A stretch of 64,000 bases of DNA from Lottia gigantea. Its lineage: Eukaryota > Mollusca > Gastropoda > Lottiidae. The notes below the pieces were generated by a model. The model saw nothing but the letters and a program-made list of their open reading frames with translations, was not told the DNA's origin and did no database searches. Of this stretch, positions 1 to 11,020 are shown one piece after another; position 1 is the first letter of the stretch, and each line of letters starts with the position of its first letter. The position numbers and the translations under genes were made by a program. The stretch is from the NCBI RefSeq assembly GCF_000327385.1, contig NW_008708301.1, positions 2,275,765 through 2,339,764 on the forward strand, written 5' to 3'.

Positions 1-1078
1 AGGAGATTCCCTCGCCCGAACGTATGTTTTTAAAAAATATGGCGTTGCCCTTGTGTTTGACCTTCATTTCTCCAGTGTCGATTTTATCTATTAATTTGCT
101 TAATCCCTCTTTAACGGTTTTCTTGGTTTCTTCGCCAAATCTTTGTCCGAATTCTTTAACCGTCCCTAATATATCTCCTACTCCCGAACCTCCTCGTGCT
201 TCTCTTTCCATTGCCAAATTGTGTCTACGCGCTTCGGCGTTTGCAGCGGCTTCAGCTTTCTTATCGTTGACAGCTTTGGCTATCCCAGCAGCTGCAGTTA
301 AACCAGCAAAGATTAAAGGTAAGAAAGGTAAAAATCCACCTTTTTTAGTTAAATTCTCATCAATTCTTTCCAAGTCTATATCGTCTCTGACTTTGCAATG
401 TTTGTATTTATCGATAATCTTTTGGGTTATATGCACTTTTTTACCGTTGTAAGTTATTAGAGTCGGCGAATTCGTTTCCATAGCTTCTATTATTTTCATA
501 ACTAAAGTTTCTGGTTTCATTTTTAAAGGGTGTTTTTTTATTCAATTCTTATCATTCTTCTATCTGATATTTTAATCAAATGTTTTGCTTCTTCCAGCAA
601 TAAACAGTAGCCGGTCACATCTCCTTGTGTTTTATCGATGTGAATATTTATGTTTACCCCTGTTTTGAACAGATCTTCTTGATGAGCTGGCAGATCGAAA
701 CAAAAGATTGGATGATTGAGTGAAAAATCTGTGTATTCAAACTGAGGCGTATTTCCAAACAATTCGCACATGTTCTTATAGTTTCTGTACAATTCGTTGT
801 AATCTTTTTTGGAAGGATCAATTGTCAAAGGTTGATTGGGATAATTATCGTTGTTCAATCTGACTTGAACTTTGCGAATGATGGGATCTTGAGTATGGTT
901 CAATGCCACTCTGAAAATGTTGTTGTTGTTTGTCTGAGAGTCTGGCAAGTTTTTGAAACCGACCATTAGATATCTCGCTGGTTTGACGGTGTTGGTAATT
1001 GGCCACGTGGTGGATTCTCCCGTTAAAGTCATGCTACCTACCGTGTTACGACGAAGAAAAGCATATCCGATATCCGAA
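1..1078 (-). mobile_element. Polinton/Maverick-type element, partial (capsid and small virion-protein part)
   Basis: A fossil virus-like element that runs off the left edge. Two minus-strand parts are seen. The right part (about 538-1078) reads like the C-terminal half of a double jelly-roll major capsid protein of the Polinton/adintovirus kind, with segments such as KPARYLMVGF and VQVRLNNDNYP. The left part (about 1-521) has a charged N-terminus, a hydrophobic GGFLPFLPLIFAGLTAAAG stretch and an Ala/Arg-rich tail, like the small pX-type virion protein of such elements. The assignment rests on family resemblance by eye. The copy is incomplete: the left side is cut by the window edge and the right side ends where a LINE begins. 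What is visible looks little decayed, so it is probably fairly young. Confidence 0.6.
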
Positions 1079-2590
1079 AAGACATATACTACTTGTAAAT
1101 CCAGTTTCTTTATAAAGCAAGTGGTGACTGGTTCCCCTCACAGCACCGCATATAGTCCTGAGTGCATCAAGTTTCGTAGTTAGTTCTGCTGTGCTCCCAT
1201 CCCATATAATATCGCAATAGTCAAAATGGGGAAGAATGAAAGAAGTATAGATCGTATGGAAAGATTTTCTGCTAAGACGGTGTTTCAAGGATCTTAAACA
1301 ATTTACAAGTTTACCAGTTTTTGTTAAAATCGACCAAATATGTTTATCCCATTGAGAGTTTGTTTGAAATGTGAGCCCAAGATGTTAATGTAAAATTTTA
1401 AAGTTGGAAGAGGTAGGTTTCGTTTAGTAGTTCGTGCGAGTGTTTCAGTCTTCAGCGGGTTAAAGGAAACCAAACACGTTTTTGACCAAATACTAATACT
1501 TTCAAGGTCTCGATTCAAAACCTCCGTGCATGAGTTTGGGTCACCATTTTTCAAATATAAGCTTGGATCGTCGGCAAAAAGACGGATGTTCGACTGGATA
1601 TTTTCAAAAATGTCATTTATGTAGATGAGAAATAGTAATTGGCCAAGGACAGAGCCCTGTGGGACACCAGCAGGGACTGAGCTGGAACCAGAGGAGACTC
1701 CACTCACTATAACACTTTGTTGTTGTCTGTTTTTAAACCAAAGGAGGAGGTCGCCTCTGATCCCGACAGCCCCAAGCTTATGACAGAGTCCAGCATGCCA
1801 GACTCTATCAAAAGCTTTCCTGATGTCACAGAACACCGCCCTTGTGTATTTTCCTTTGTTGATGGCTTGACAAAAAAAGTGTGAAAGGTCTATTAGTATA
1901 TAGGTAGTGGATTCACCGTGCAGAAAACCGCTTTGCAAATGGGTTATTATTGTGTTGGCCCTTAAGAAGTTGAAGACATGTTTATAGATACATTTTTCGA
2001 ATATTTTAACTACAATTCTGAGAGGTGATACGGGTCTATAATTACTGCAGTTTGAAGGTTCTCCTTCTTAAGGATGGCTGTGACGTTTGCTGTTTTCCAA
2101 ATAAAGGGTACATGATGTGTTGAAAGAGATAGATTAAACAAAGTACAAAGAGGTGAGCTAATTTCGGATTTGATATTTTTCAAAAGTTTTCCGCTGATTT
2201 GGTCTGGGCCAATCGCTTTTGTTGTATCAATACAGGAGATAATGTCTTTAACTTCTTCGGATGTAAGTAGGATGTGAGTAAGGGCGTTTTCGTTTTGTTT
2301 AAGTTCAAGTGGTGCATTGTTGGCGTCCAATTGTGACTGGTTAATGAAAAAGTTATTTAAACATTAGCTTTTTCTTCAGGAGTAAAGATTGGAATACCGT
2401 TTTTAATAAGTGGAGGTAGATTGTTTTTAGGGTTGTTCTGCTTTGTCACATACGATTTAACATGCTTCCACCATTCTTTGTTACCAAAATTTTTATTTTC
2501 ATTAATTTTCGAATCAATGTTGTCAAAACATTCCTTTTTACATTTTCGAATCAATGCTATATAGTCGTTCCGGATTTTTCTAATTATACA
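1079..2590 (-). mobile_element. Jockey/CR1-type LINE fragment (reverse transcriptase), decayed
   Basis: Minus-strand non-LTR retrotransposon remnant. From high to low coordinates it carries the linker before the reverse transcriptase (NKEWWKHVKSYV, near 2480), the RT finger region (KAIGPDQISGKLLK, near 2200), the RT core (about 1324-1940, with AVFCDIRKAFDRVWH, PAGVPQGSVLGQLLFLIYIN and FADDPSLYL, a variant of the catalytic FADD motif) and the thumb region (FHTIYTSFILPHFDYCDIIW, near 1250). At least two frameshifts break it, near 2040 and near 1300. The endonuclease domain is missing, so it is 5'-truncated. No poly(A) tail or clean 3' end is seen: the LINE similarity stops inside the ORF at about 1080, where Polinton sequence starts. 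Long LINEs of this group in marine invertebrates usually encode 900-1000 residues; about half is present here. Confidence 0.88.
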
Positions 2591-2639
2591 TTTCCTGACC
2601 TACTTACTTAATAAACAGTTATTATATTACAATGATATA

Positions 2640-3310
2640 TATTAGGATTGTTCTGTATCTGTTGCAGCTCTACCAATCCCACCTGTAAACCACGATTGAA
2701 CATTAGAATAATTGTTTCTATATTGATCAGGTGTGTGTGTCATCTAAACTACTAGTTAGAATGTAATCCTCTTTGGCTTTCAAATATTGAATATAGGCTG
2801 CATTGTCTTTGTCTAAATGTTTGATATACTTGCTAATTCAGATATAGATTTAAAATCTTTAACATCAACGTAAGAATCTTTTGGATAGAAGTGGGAATAA
2901 TACCGGCTCCTCTTACAATACGACCAATACTTTGGTTTAGCCATTGAAAGAATTTTTCAGTGACATACGGCAAAGAAAAGTTTTCAAAAGCTAAATAAAT
3001 TTATAAGTCTTTACAACTTTTTTAAACTGATTTGGTATAACGTTCACTAATTGGTGAATAATTGCTTACTAGTTTTTTCTCTGTTATAAATTTAATGTAA
3101 TTTTGGGACTGTCGATTATTTTGTTTTGACACTACCATAAGGTGCATGAATGGGATGGGGTAGACTACTCCTTTTGGGATCAGTTGGGATTTCAAATGCC
3201 GTGTTTGTTTACAAATAAATGTCAAGGCCGACTGTGAAGAGTTCACGGTTCAAGGCTGAATACTTCTCAATTCAAACCTATCTAAAAATCTATCTCTCTA
3301 TGAAATTTAG
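2640..3310 (-). pseudogene. GT10 alpha-(1,3)-fucosyltransferase-like pseudogene
   Basis: The minus strand carries several blocks of the glycosyltransferase family 10 C-terminal domain, in the right order but in different frames. Near 3150 is HAPYGSV, the (P)YG motif region. Near 3070 is NYIKFITEKKLVSNYSPISE, matching the typical N-Y-x-x-I-...-K-x-x-x-V-S-N-C block. Near 2990 is YLAFENFSLPYVTEKFFQWL, the GDP-fucose-binding FEN...YVTEKF motif. Near 2880 is DSYVDVKDFKSISELA, and near 2800 KHLDKDNAAYIQYLKAKEDY. The motif Cys of VSNC is replaced by Tyr. Stops and at least two frameshifts interrupt it, so it is not expected to make an enzyme. Active members are type II Golgi membrane enzymes that add fucose to N- or O-glycans. 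No N-terminal membrane anchor was found upstream. Confidence 0.75.
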
Positions 3311-3659
3311 TGTTTATTTGTTATTCGGCAATAGGCTTGGACAAATTGTTTAAATATGCGTTATATTGTTTAACTTGGTCACTTATAAATTCAATAAAAG
3401 CCCGTACACTATCATGTGACTAAAAAAACTGACTTGTTAGACTTTCATTCAAAACTTTTCCAATTTGTCGTCCAGAAATTTGCCTTCACTAACACATGTT
3501 GTTTCTCCAAACGATTCTATATTTCTTTAAGTGTCCAGAATTAACATGAACTTCGAAACAAAGCAATAAATAATGTTAAAACTTCAAAAATGCCTTAAAA
3601 TGCTCATGAAAGTGGAAATATGGATCACTTTTCAACTCGATTCATGCAGCATGGAACAT

Positions 3660-3800
3660 TTCTATTGCAACGAAGACAAATAATTTTTTAAAAGGACAGT
3701 CACGCCAATTTTTGTTTGTAAACAATCATACTTTGGTTTCAGAAACAGGATTTTATTAGCTAAGTCAATCAGTAATAGTGTTCACAGCTCAAAGTCAAAA
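3660..3800. repeat. Short dispersed repeat joined to the broken lectin exon
   Basis: The minus strand from about 3795 downward continues the truncated lectin exon into a segment (GAGCTGTGAACACTATTACT) that reappears on the plus strand at about 29562-29585. The family is unknown. It marks the point where similarity of the split lectin exon to its intact paralogue ends. Confidence 0.4.
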
Positions 3801-3975
3801 TGATATATACACATACACATAGTACTCGACTATTCACTAAAGATTCATAATAAAATCCTGATAAAAGTTCATCTTTCACGAACGGTGTAAATATTTCGAG
3901 CAGTAAGTTTCCAGTATAGAAAAAAAGAATAAAACTAAAGGTAACTACAAGCAACATCGTTTTCTGTGGCATCAT
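3769..3975 (-). pseudogene. Isolated, truncated exon 1 of a PAN-fucolectin gene (inverted)
   Basis: Reads MMPQKTMLLVVTFSFILFF, then FTPFVKDELLSGFYYESLVN and ends after VLCVCVY. It is nearly the same as the first 57 or so residues of the intact plus-strand gene that starts at 15806 (signal peptide plus the start of a PAN/apple-like Cys-rich domain). Similarity ends near 3806 and the frame then runs into unrelated repeat sequence, so the second half of the exon and its 5' splice site are gone. No F5/8C exon follows on the minus strand. The only other candidate exons, at 8.2-8.9 kb, are on the opposite strand. Confidence 0.8.
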
Positions 3976-4780
3976 ATACCCGAGCTTGAAGCCTGTTCTA
4001 GAGTATCAATATATACGTAATTTTTTTTAAGACGATAGGTTCAAATATCGTGATAAAGAAAATTTCTGGATGAAAAAACTCTTTATAACGTTAGTATCTC
4101 GTTTGTTGTTTCTGCTTCAAAGTATTTGAAAACTGAAGCAGGAGACCCAAGATCTTAGACACATTGGTGTGGTTGGGTTATTCCCAATCTGACAAAGTTT
4201 TATTTTTCATCTATCAATCTAGTGTTGCATATATCTAGTGTTGCATATAATATACATTACAACAAACTCTTATAGAGTGCAGTATCACGTAAAACGTGAA
4301 GAAAGCAGATGCGAGTGCTGAAAGAGATTGGATTTCTAAATTCTGGCCAACCTCCACATAATGCCACAAAAGTGCCGTAGTGAAGTTTTTTAAATTGCTA
4401 TAGGCTTACTTGATCAATCAATCCAAATGTAACTACATATAGCTCAGGGCCATAGAAAGTAGTTGTCTAATGGCAAACCTTAAACAAGCCATGTTATTTT
4501 TGTCCATTTTATAAAATATAAACCTGGAACTGATAAGCATAAAATTACCGTCTGCAAGAATTTTATGATGGGGTTGGTAAACGTTTTTTTTTTATTTATT
4601 TACCTCAGTGCCAAAATCTCATTATAGCGTCTTTTTACATCTGATATCGCAAAAAATGTCGTCAATGTATTATCGCAACGGTATACCGGTATAGGGAAAA
4701 TGCCATATCGTATTGTCCGTTTTTTTCACTGTTTTTTGTCGATAATATCGTCATATCGTCCAACTGTACTTTATGTAAAT
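3806..4780. repeat. Left arm of a ~1 kb inverted duplication
   Basis: This segment, read on the minus strand, matches about 14850-15975 on the plus strand. Shared blocks include the region around GGTATACCGGTATAGG (4680), the CTCATTATAGCG region (4620), the CAACCTCCACATAATGCC region (4350), the AAGATCTTAGACACATTGG region (4150) and lectin exon 1. Short indels separate the arms, so the duplication is not recent. The arms enclose about 10 kb. Confidence 0.85.
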
Positions 4781-6720
4781 AGAAAAAGCTACCATTCTAT
4801 TAATGTTCAAGCAGTTTGCGATTCAAATATGAAGTTTTCTTTTTAGCACTGTTTGTTACTCCATTGCTGTGTCGGCTGAAAAGTAAGGACTTATTCTTCT
4901 ATCAAAATTTGAATATTCACAATTAAATAACGAACACATCATGTAAGATAATAAATAAACACGGAGTTCGAGAATGTAAAAGTATAATAAATATACAAAC
5001 TAAATTCAAACAAATGATCAAACTACGATTTTAATTCATTTTCATATAAAATTTAATGATGATAATATATTTTGTAAGTAATAACTATAAATTTTATTTC
5101 CTATAATTTTTTTTATAGTAAATGTTATAACTTATGACAGTCATAAGAGCATCTCAGGTAAGACTATCGTAAGACAGCTTTGATTTACATTCTATTACAT
5201 GTCGTATGGTAGTCATAAGATAGTCTTAAAATTTGTCTTAAGATATATCTTATGACGTTTCTTACAATACTTTCGAAAACCAGACCCCTGATCAGAAATA
5301 TTACGCCAAAATTCCTGCAAACATACCTCAAACTAAGAATTTCACTTTCCATTTCTCTATATGTCTTTTCTATACATTGTAGAGTCTCAAGAAAAGACTT
5401 CTAGCTAAATTTCCTTTATATATGGACGGTTTTTCGGATTCATCGTACAGAAACATGTACTTACGATTTGAGTGTGCACATTTAATTGCATCTTTACTAG
5501 GGTACGATTGGTCAAACAGGTGGCGAATCTGTCCCTTTAAAATAATTGATTAGGTGACCGTTTAATTGCTGTTTAATTAATATGGATGTATATTGATAAA
5601 TTGAATTGTAAGTGCATTTCTTAATTTACTTTCTCAGATATTATTTATATTCCTAGAAACTGGATAAATAAAAGGAGCACTCAAAACTTGCCAGACAATA
5701 AAAATATCTTGACGATAATTGCTTTCGCTTATATCATCGGCAATAAATATCGAAAATATATTTTAATGCTTTTAGTTAAACAATTCAATTTTATTGCAAA
5801 AAGGGTAATGAAAACAAACGTCAATAAATATTTGATTACATTACATTAACGAGTTTTCATTCTGAAAGTTCCATTAATCCAAAAGTTAATCGATATGACG
5901 TCGAATAGAGAGTTGTTAGATTGAGATTTAATTGAATTGTAACATTATGGTCAATAAGCCTATTGCTATTGACTGGGTGAAAGTACAAGTTGAAAAAATT
6001 TTCGTCTGCGTATGGAAGACGGATGAGATTTCAGATAAGTTAATTTAAACTCATAAAACATAACATGCAACATGACCCGTGTCGTGGGCGTATTTTACGT
6101 TGCCTGGTAAGCCGTATTGTTTTAACAGGATGTATTAAATTATTCATTTATTGTCTAGCATTTAAAAGGTTGTTCGTAGACTTTACTGGGTGTTAAACTA
6201 GCGTAAACATTTTTCAAATTCCACAGTTCTGCATGTGCAGTTATAGATATATATTGTATTGTTCGCCATTTTCGGGCAGCATACATCATGATCCAAAATA
6301 ATACATGGCACAAATATCATACACTGGTTTGGACATCCATTGATTGTTATGCAAACATAATATAGTGTATATTGTATATATGAGCAAATTTGAAAAAAAA
6401 CTAACATCATAACAGAATAATTCATAACAACAAATATTACACAAAGGGATTATAATCTATAGTGTATCAGAATAAATACCTGTCTGGCCGTCAAGTTTAG
6501 TAAAACATTTACGGCACCTTACTGTTACTTGAATAATATCAATAGCTGAAATTGCAAATATTTAGACGTCTATATCCATTCTAGAAAAGTATTATTCCAT
6601 TAGGCATACATGTGAGTTTGTTCATATACCTAAATTGAAAAGAAAAGTAGAAACCTTATACAGATGTTCCAGTCTTGATAATAATTAAGTTGTCCCTATA
6701 TAATCATTTCAACTTGGGCG
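4781..6720. other. Gene-free AT-rich stretch
   Basis: No coding signal is seen on either strand. A palindrome-rich repeat lies at about 5128-5285 and is listed separately. Confidence 0.5.
5128..5285. repeat. Palindromic MITE-like repeat
   Basis: Several copies of TATGAC/GTCATA and CTTAAGAC/GTCTTAAG words face each other (for example CAGTCATAAGAG near 5140 and GTAGTCATAAGATAG near 5210), so the strand can fold on itself. It ends near AACCAGACCCC. The layout looks like a small non-autonomous DNA element, but no clean terminal repeat or target duplication can be fixed. Confidence 0.4.
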
Positions 6721-6723
6721 ACT

Positions 6724-7000
6724 ATTCACCAGACGATATATCCTAACCCCCATTGGCCCACTGGAAGATGCAACTACGAAATTTCGTCAAGCTAGGTATG
6801 CCCAAGGGATTGAAACAGTAAATACAGCAAGATCGACAGGACTGAATATTCAACATAATGCATGCATAGCGTCCTTTGTTGTCCCGTTCAATACAACCAG
6901 CAAACATGCCCATCATGAGAGTCTACAAGAGAAATTCCTTCATGTTTATAAACAAAATATGATTGTCGTCATTTTATATTATTTCAGATAAGAACCAGGC
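6724..7000 (+). mobile_element. Possible PIF/Harbinger-type transposase fragment
   Basis: An open plus-strand frame of about 90 codons without a start reads RRYILTPIGPLEDATTKFRQ, RYAQGIETVNTARSTGLNIQ and a later ACIASFVVPFN. The RRY(I/L)LTP...F/YN-x-A/R-x-x-x-R pattern resembles the last catalytic segment of PIF/Harbinger transposases (RRYLLTPL...YN.AH..TR). The expected VERxFG block is not recognisable. Identification is tentative; it could also be chance. Confidence 0.3.
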
Positions 7001-8184
7001 CGCTTTTTCCAATATCCATATGAAGTGTGAGTTCTATCCTAGTTCATAGACTCAACCCTTCCTTCCCCGAAATCTCATACAACAACATTCTGAAATAGTC
7101 TCCACTTCAGGAATGATACTGTACTCCAATATATTCTTTTAAATTAACTTTCTTATTCTTGCGTACAAGAAGGCTTTCAACCAATCCGCAAAATATTACC
7201 CAGGTTCATGACTAATGGCTAATCGACGATTGACAACTGATTGTTCCCCGAGCTGAACAAGGAAATAGCCGGTCGCTATTATCTTAGTACTTATAACGGC
7301 ATTTCCGCTGTGAATTGACTTAATAAGGGAGACTAAAGAAAATTGCAGAATGAGTGGAAATCTGGAAGAGCATAATGTAGAGAAATAAATTAAAACAGTC
7401 GCTTTGGTACGGATCTTTCACAGTTCTGCATATAAGTTTCTAGCCTTCCCACTGTATTATCACTTTCACAAACTCTTTGGTAGCTCTGATATATTTATTA
7501 ACAAGACCAGTTGACTGGTGGTTTTCCCAAAATTGATTTGGATGAACATAATACGCATTTGTATAATGATGGCTTGGGGTATTATCCCATGCATGTTGTT
7601 TATATTGTACTTTTTTTTCTTTCTTTCATCATCTGGTTCTTTTTTAAATAGTGCTAATACCCAGAGTTGCCATTAAGAACTTCGTACATACTGTGATATT
7701 TTTTGGCCAATGAAGTATAAACCTTTGATCAAGGGATTTATTTTCTTCCTAAAACATTTTTAGCTATTACGTCTTGAACAGACTTCGTTTCTTCTGATAC
7801 TTCTACAACATCTAACAGTCTAGAACAGAACTGAAATTGTAATGATGTCTATTTTCAGCAAATTTTTTGGTCAATATCATATCGAATTGTGACTGCTTAC
7901 TGTTACCATTTGATATTCTAAAGACTTGTTAAGATAACATTAAAGTTGCCATCAAATTCTGATTTTAACCAAAATGGACTTATGCCATTTGTATTTTTAG
8001 CCATGTAAAATAAGAAGGCTTGACACGTAAGAACTATCTACGCGACGTTGTCTTAAGTGTGTCGACGCAATTCAAAATAATATTACCAATCATATTACTT
8101 ATCTCAAGGAAGGTAACTGTGTTGATATATTTGTCAGATTGCATTAAGTTAAATGACTTGTTGTTATTTTATGTGTTCTTTCAG
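7001..8184. other. No gene seen; upstream flank of the split lectin copy
   Basis: No exon 1 (signal peptide and PAN half-domain) can be found on the plus strand here, although one would be expected a few hundred bases before the exon at 8185 by comparison with the intact paralogue (206-bp intron 1). Confidence 0.5.
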
Positions 8185-8870
8185 ATAGATTCGTTGAGAT
8201 TCTTGCCTGGAATAAACCAACTGAAGAAAGCAGTGTACATTCTGAAGACAGGCAATCTTGTAACGGTGCAATCTCAACAATTTGGTTCACACCTAAGAGA
8301 CGTCCAAAGAATGGTGGTGTGTTGATTTGGAGAAAGTATACAACTTTCCGTCTATTGTTGTATATAATCAAGATGATGGCGGTGCTGGTAATTATGATGA
8401 GTCTTGTGTTAAATGTAATCATAATTAAATATAATAAAAATATTTACAAGCTTTACAAAAGTGACAGCTTGTCTTAATACTTTTTTTTACTACTAGCGTC
8501 ACAATTTATCTGCGACTAGATCAATTGTTACCATTTGGCCCGATGTGTTCGTCTGATTCTTTTTTGTTTATAGAGCAATCTCCTGGCGTTTTGTGTCCTA
8601 GCATTGAAAAGTACTTTTCATGTTTCAGGGAGTATTGGAAGATTGAAAGGCTTTCAGATAAGATTAAGTGACAAAGGACCATGCGGAGTAGATGTGTTTA
8701 ACAAAGCCACTGTATGTCACAATGATACAGAACCAAATGTGCTTCTTGTATACAATATAACGTTATGTAACCAACCAGGAGTCAGTTTCTACTCAAGATT
8801 TATATTTTTAAGTCCACGAGCGTACGCAGCCTTGATGTTCAAAGAGATGGTGGTATTAAGTTCAGATTAA
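8185..8870 (+). pseudogene. Fucolectin-like gene copy lacking exon 1 (exons 2 and 3)
   Basis: Two exons of an F5/8C-type lectin. Exon 2 (about 8185-8387) follows a TTCTTTCAG acceptor, reads RFVEILAWNKPTEESSVHSE and later EWWCVDLEKVYNFPSIVVYN, and ends at a GTAATT donor. The two halves of this exon are in different frames, with a 1-nt shift near 8303-8309. The exon is 203 nt against 207 in the intact paralogue. Exon 3 (8629-8870) follows a TGTTTCAG acceptor and reads GRLKGFQIRLSDKGPCGVDV to the stop, with NITLCNQPGVSFYSRFIFLS. Both junctions are phase 1, as in the paralogue. AATAAA follows at about 9019. Exon 1 is absent upstream; a truncated copy lies inverted at 3769-3975. Intact members would be secreted carbohydrate-binding proteins. 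The frameshift and missing exon argue for a dead copy. Confidence 0.75.
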
Positions 8871-9189
8871 AATGTTGTAACATTGTATATACCCTACTTA
8901 GTAAACTATGGCAATAAGTTTAAATTAACAGACTGAAAGTTTGCATCGTGTATAAATTTCCGTAACTTGATTTAATTTTCATTTGCTTGCTTACTTGGAG
9001 AATGTACCTTCTAAAGTAATAAACGAATCGCATTCTGGTGTTCATCAATATTAAATATATTATTACATTAATATTACATTTATGTTTTATTGACCGCTGA
9101 CTGATATATGAACTAATTGTGATTTCCTACATTTGACCACTTAGTTGAGGATTGCTATTGTAAAATTAGCCTGTTCTAGTAATAAAGAA

Positions 9190-9500
9190 TATATCTTGTC
9201 AGGCAAGGTAATATACTTTTAATGGTGACCAGTCACCCCACACGATGTGCATACAAGGAAATTTTTGTAAGACATTGGTGACATTGGTGGCAACTGTTAA
9301 AGGAATTTTAAAGTACACAACAATTAAGAGCGTTTTCAAAACAAGGAAAATTACACATACTAAACATTTTTCGATTCTTCTGATTTTCAATAGGAAACCA
9401 AGTTTCACCTAAATCAGAATGTGTCTTCTAGAGCAATTGCGAAAAGACGGACATTGGTGACGACAATATACACCCATTTTATATGTGGGCGTATAAATAA
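9190..9500. repeat. Decayed copy of the ATACGCCCAC repeat family
   Basis: Begins with CTTGTCAGGCAAGGTAATAT (terminal motif of the foldback family at 9991-11020) and contains the ACCCCACACGATGTGCATAC segment that recurs at about 9556 and, inverted, at about 14514. It ends at a TATGTGGGCGTATAAATA block. Confidence 0.6.
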
Positions 9501-9760
9501 TATGAAATTGAATATTACGCCTTTCTTTACTAAACCCGATTTTTAATGATGACGGGTCACCCCACACGATGTGCATACAAGGAAATTTTTGTAAGACATT
9601 GGTGGCATTGGTGGCATTAGCCGACTATTTCCAACGGTTAAAGGATCTTAGGGTCTGGGTTTATTATTTAATCCGATCGACTAGTCGGACCGTTCAGTCA
9701 GCAATCTTTGGTCTGGCTAAAAAGAATAAGCAGTCCATTGCTAATGTAAGTTGAGGTTAC
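9427..9760. repeat. Repeat arm with exon-like cargo (partner inverted at 14.3-14.65 kb)
   Basis: This segment matches the minus strand of about 14327-14650 along its whole length. The outer end is the ATACGCCCAC/GTCCGTCC repeat block. The inner part carries an exon-like piece: an ...CATTAG acceptor-like site near 9620 and, after an open stretch ending KKNKQSIANV, a GTAAGTTGAG donor at 9747. One frame gives YYLIRSTSRTVQSAIFGLAK. The protein piece is not recognised. Confidence 0.65.
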
Positions 9761-9990
9761 TTTAACTTCTACTCATGAGATAATAGTTTTAAAGAGAATA
9801 TTCAATGTACTAGTTGTACACGCACAGCCCAGCTTTTAGACTGATGGGCTTGTTATTTGTAAATGGTAAATATCAAGAACCTGGTTTCTGGTGTTTAGAA
9901 AATTCCCGGATAAATCCGTTTTATGGCTTTGCTTATAACCAGACGACGAGCAATGCGAATATCATAGAACGAGTTCGAACAATAATCTAA

Positions 9991-11020
9991 AGATAGTTTG
10001 CCAGGCAAGGTAATATCCGCCCACTGGCAGTTTTGATTTTAAATAAAAATATTTGGCAGTACATTAACAATTACCAGTATGAAATATTCAAAATTCAGTC
10101 ATACATAGTAATATTAACAAGTTTCATCAAACTCTGTCAAGAATTGGGCCTTGTAAAGTGTTTACAGACTTGAATGCGTTTTTAAGAACAAGGGCAATAG
10201 CTCATACAAACTATTGTTCGATTTTTCTGATTTTCGATAGGGTTAATCCCTGGGTGACTACAAACACTCACACCAAAATCCACCAAGAATTGTGCCTTCT
10301 ATTTCATTTGGGCGTATAAAAACATGTCTTTACACTCGCGATAAATGCTGGCTCATTGCTATCGTGTCACAATGTCCTTGCTCGTTAGATACGGTATTTC
10401 GTTTGTATCCTTTAATTCTAATGGTAAATTGAACATATTTAGATTGTAAAAACATCATTGGAATTTTTACAGCGATCAAACGTTATTCTATTCCATAATT
10501 GATTAGTTTACGCAATACCCTAGAACGTCTTTGTTAATTAAGTTATAGCTTGACATTATTAAAATAGACTATAAATAGAATGCATGAAACCTAACAAGAT
10601 CTGTTTCAGATTTGTAAATCATTTTTTATACGCCCACATTTCATGTGGGCGTATATTGCCGTCACCCATGTCGGTCCGTTCGTTGGTCCTCAATTGATCG
10701 TAAAATTCTACAAGGCACAATTCTTGACTGATTTCGACAAAACATGGCATAATTGTTTGTAATCACCCAAGGATGAACCCTATAAAAAATCAGAAAAACG
10801 CGTTCAAGTTTAGGTCTGTAAACACTCTAGAAGGCTCAATTCTTGACAGATTTTGATGAAACAAGGTAATATTATTCAGTATCGCCTCAAAAAGTTCAAA
10901 AGAAGTGTATGTATGAAGGTTGAATATATCATACTGGTGATTGTTACTGTACAGCCAAATATTTTTATTTAAAATGAAAGCTGCCAGTGGGCGTATATTA
11001 CCTTGCCTGGCAAGCTATCT
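9991..11020. mobile_element. Foldback element with long terminal inverted repeats
   Basis: The left end (AGATAGTTTGCCAGGCAAGG, 9991) and the right end (CCTTGCCTGGCAAGCTATCT, to 11020) are inverted copies. The inverted match continues inward for about 330-400 bases: GGCAGT...TTTAAATAAAAATATTTGG near 10030 against its complement near 10960, and CTTGAATGCGTTTTTAAGAA near 10170 against AAACGCGTTCAAG near 10800. It ends on both sides at the ATACGCCCAC block (about 10320 and 10628). A loop of about 290 bases remains. No transposase is present. The same end motif is found near 9210 and 21750, so this is a family. Confidence 0.75.

Noticed and set aside
24-452. 142-codon plus-strand frame with many Ser/Leu
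   Set aside because: It is the antisense shadow of the minus-strand Polinton part in the same interval, which has sensible composition.
6198-6425. 75-codon Cys-rich minus-strand frame
   Set aside because: Composition looks toxin-like at first sight, but there is no convincing signal peptide, no cysteine pattern of a known family and no splice or promoter support.
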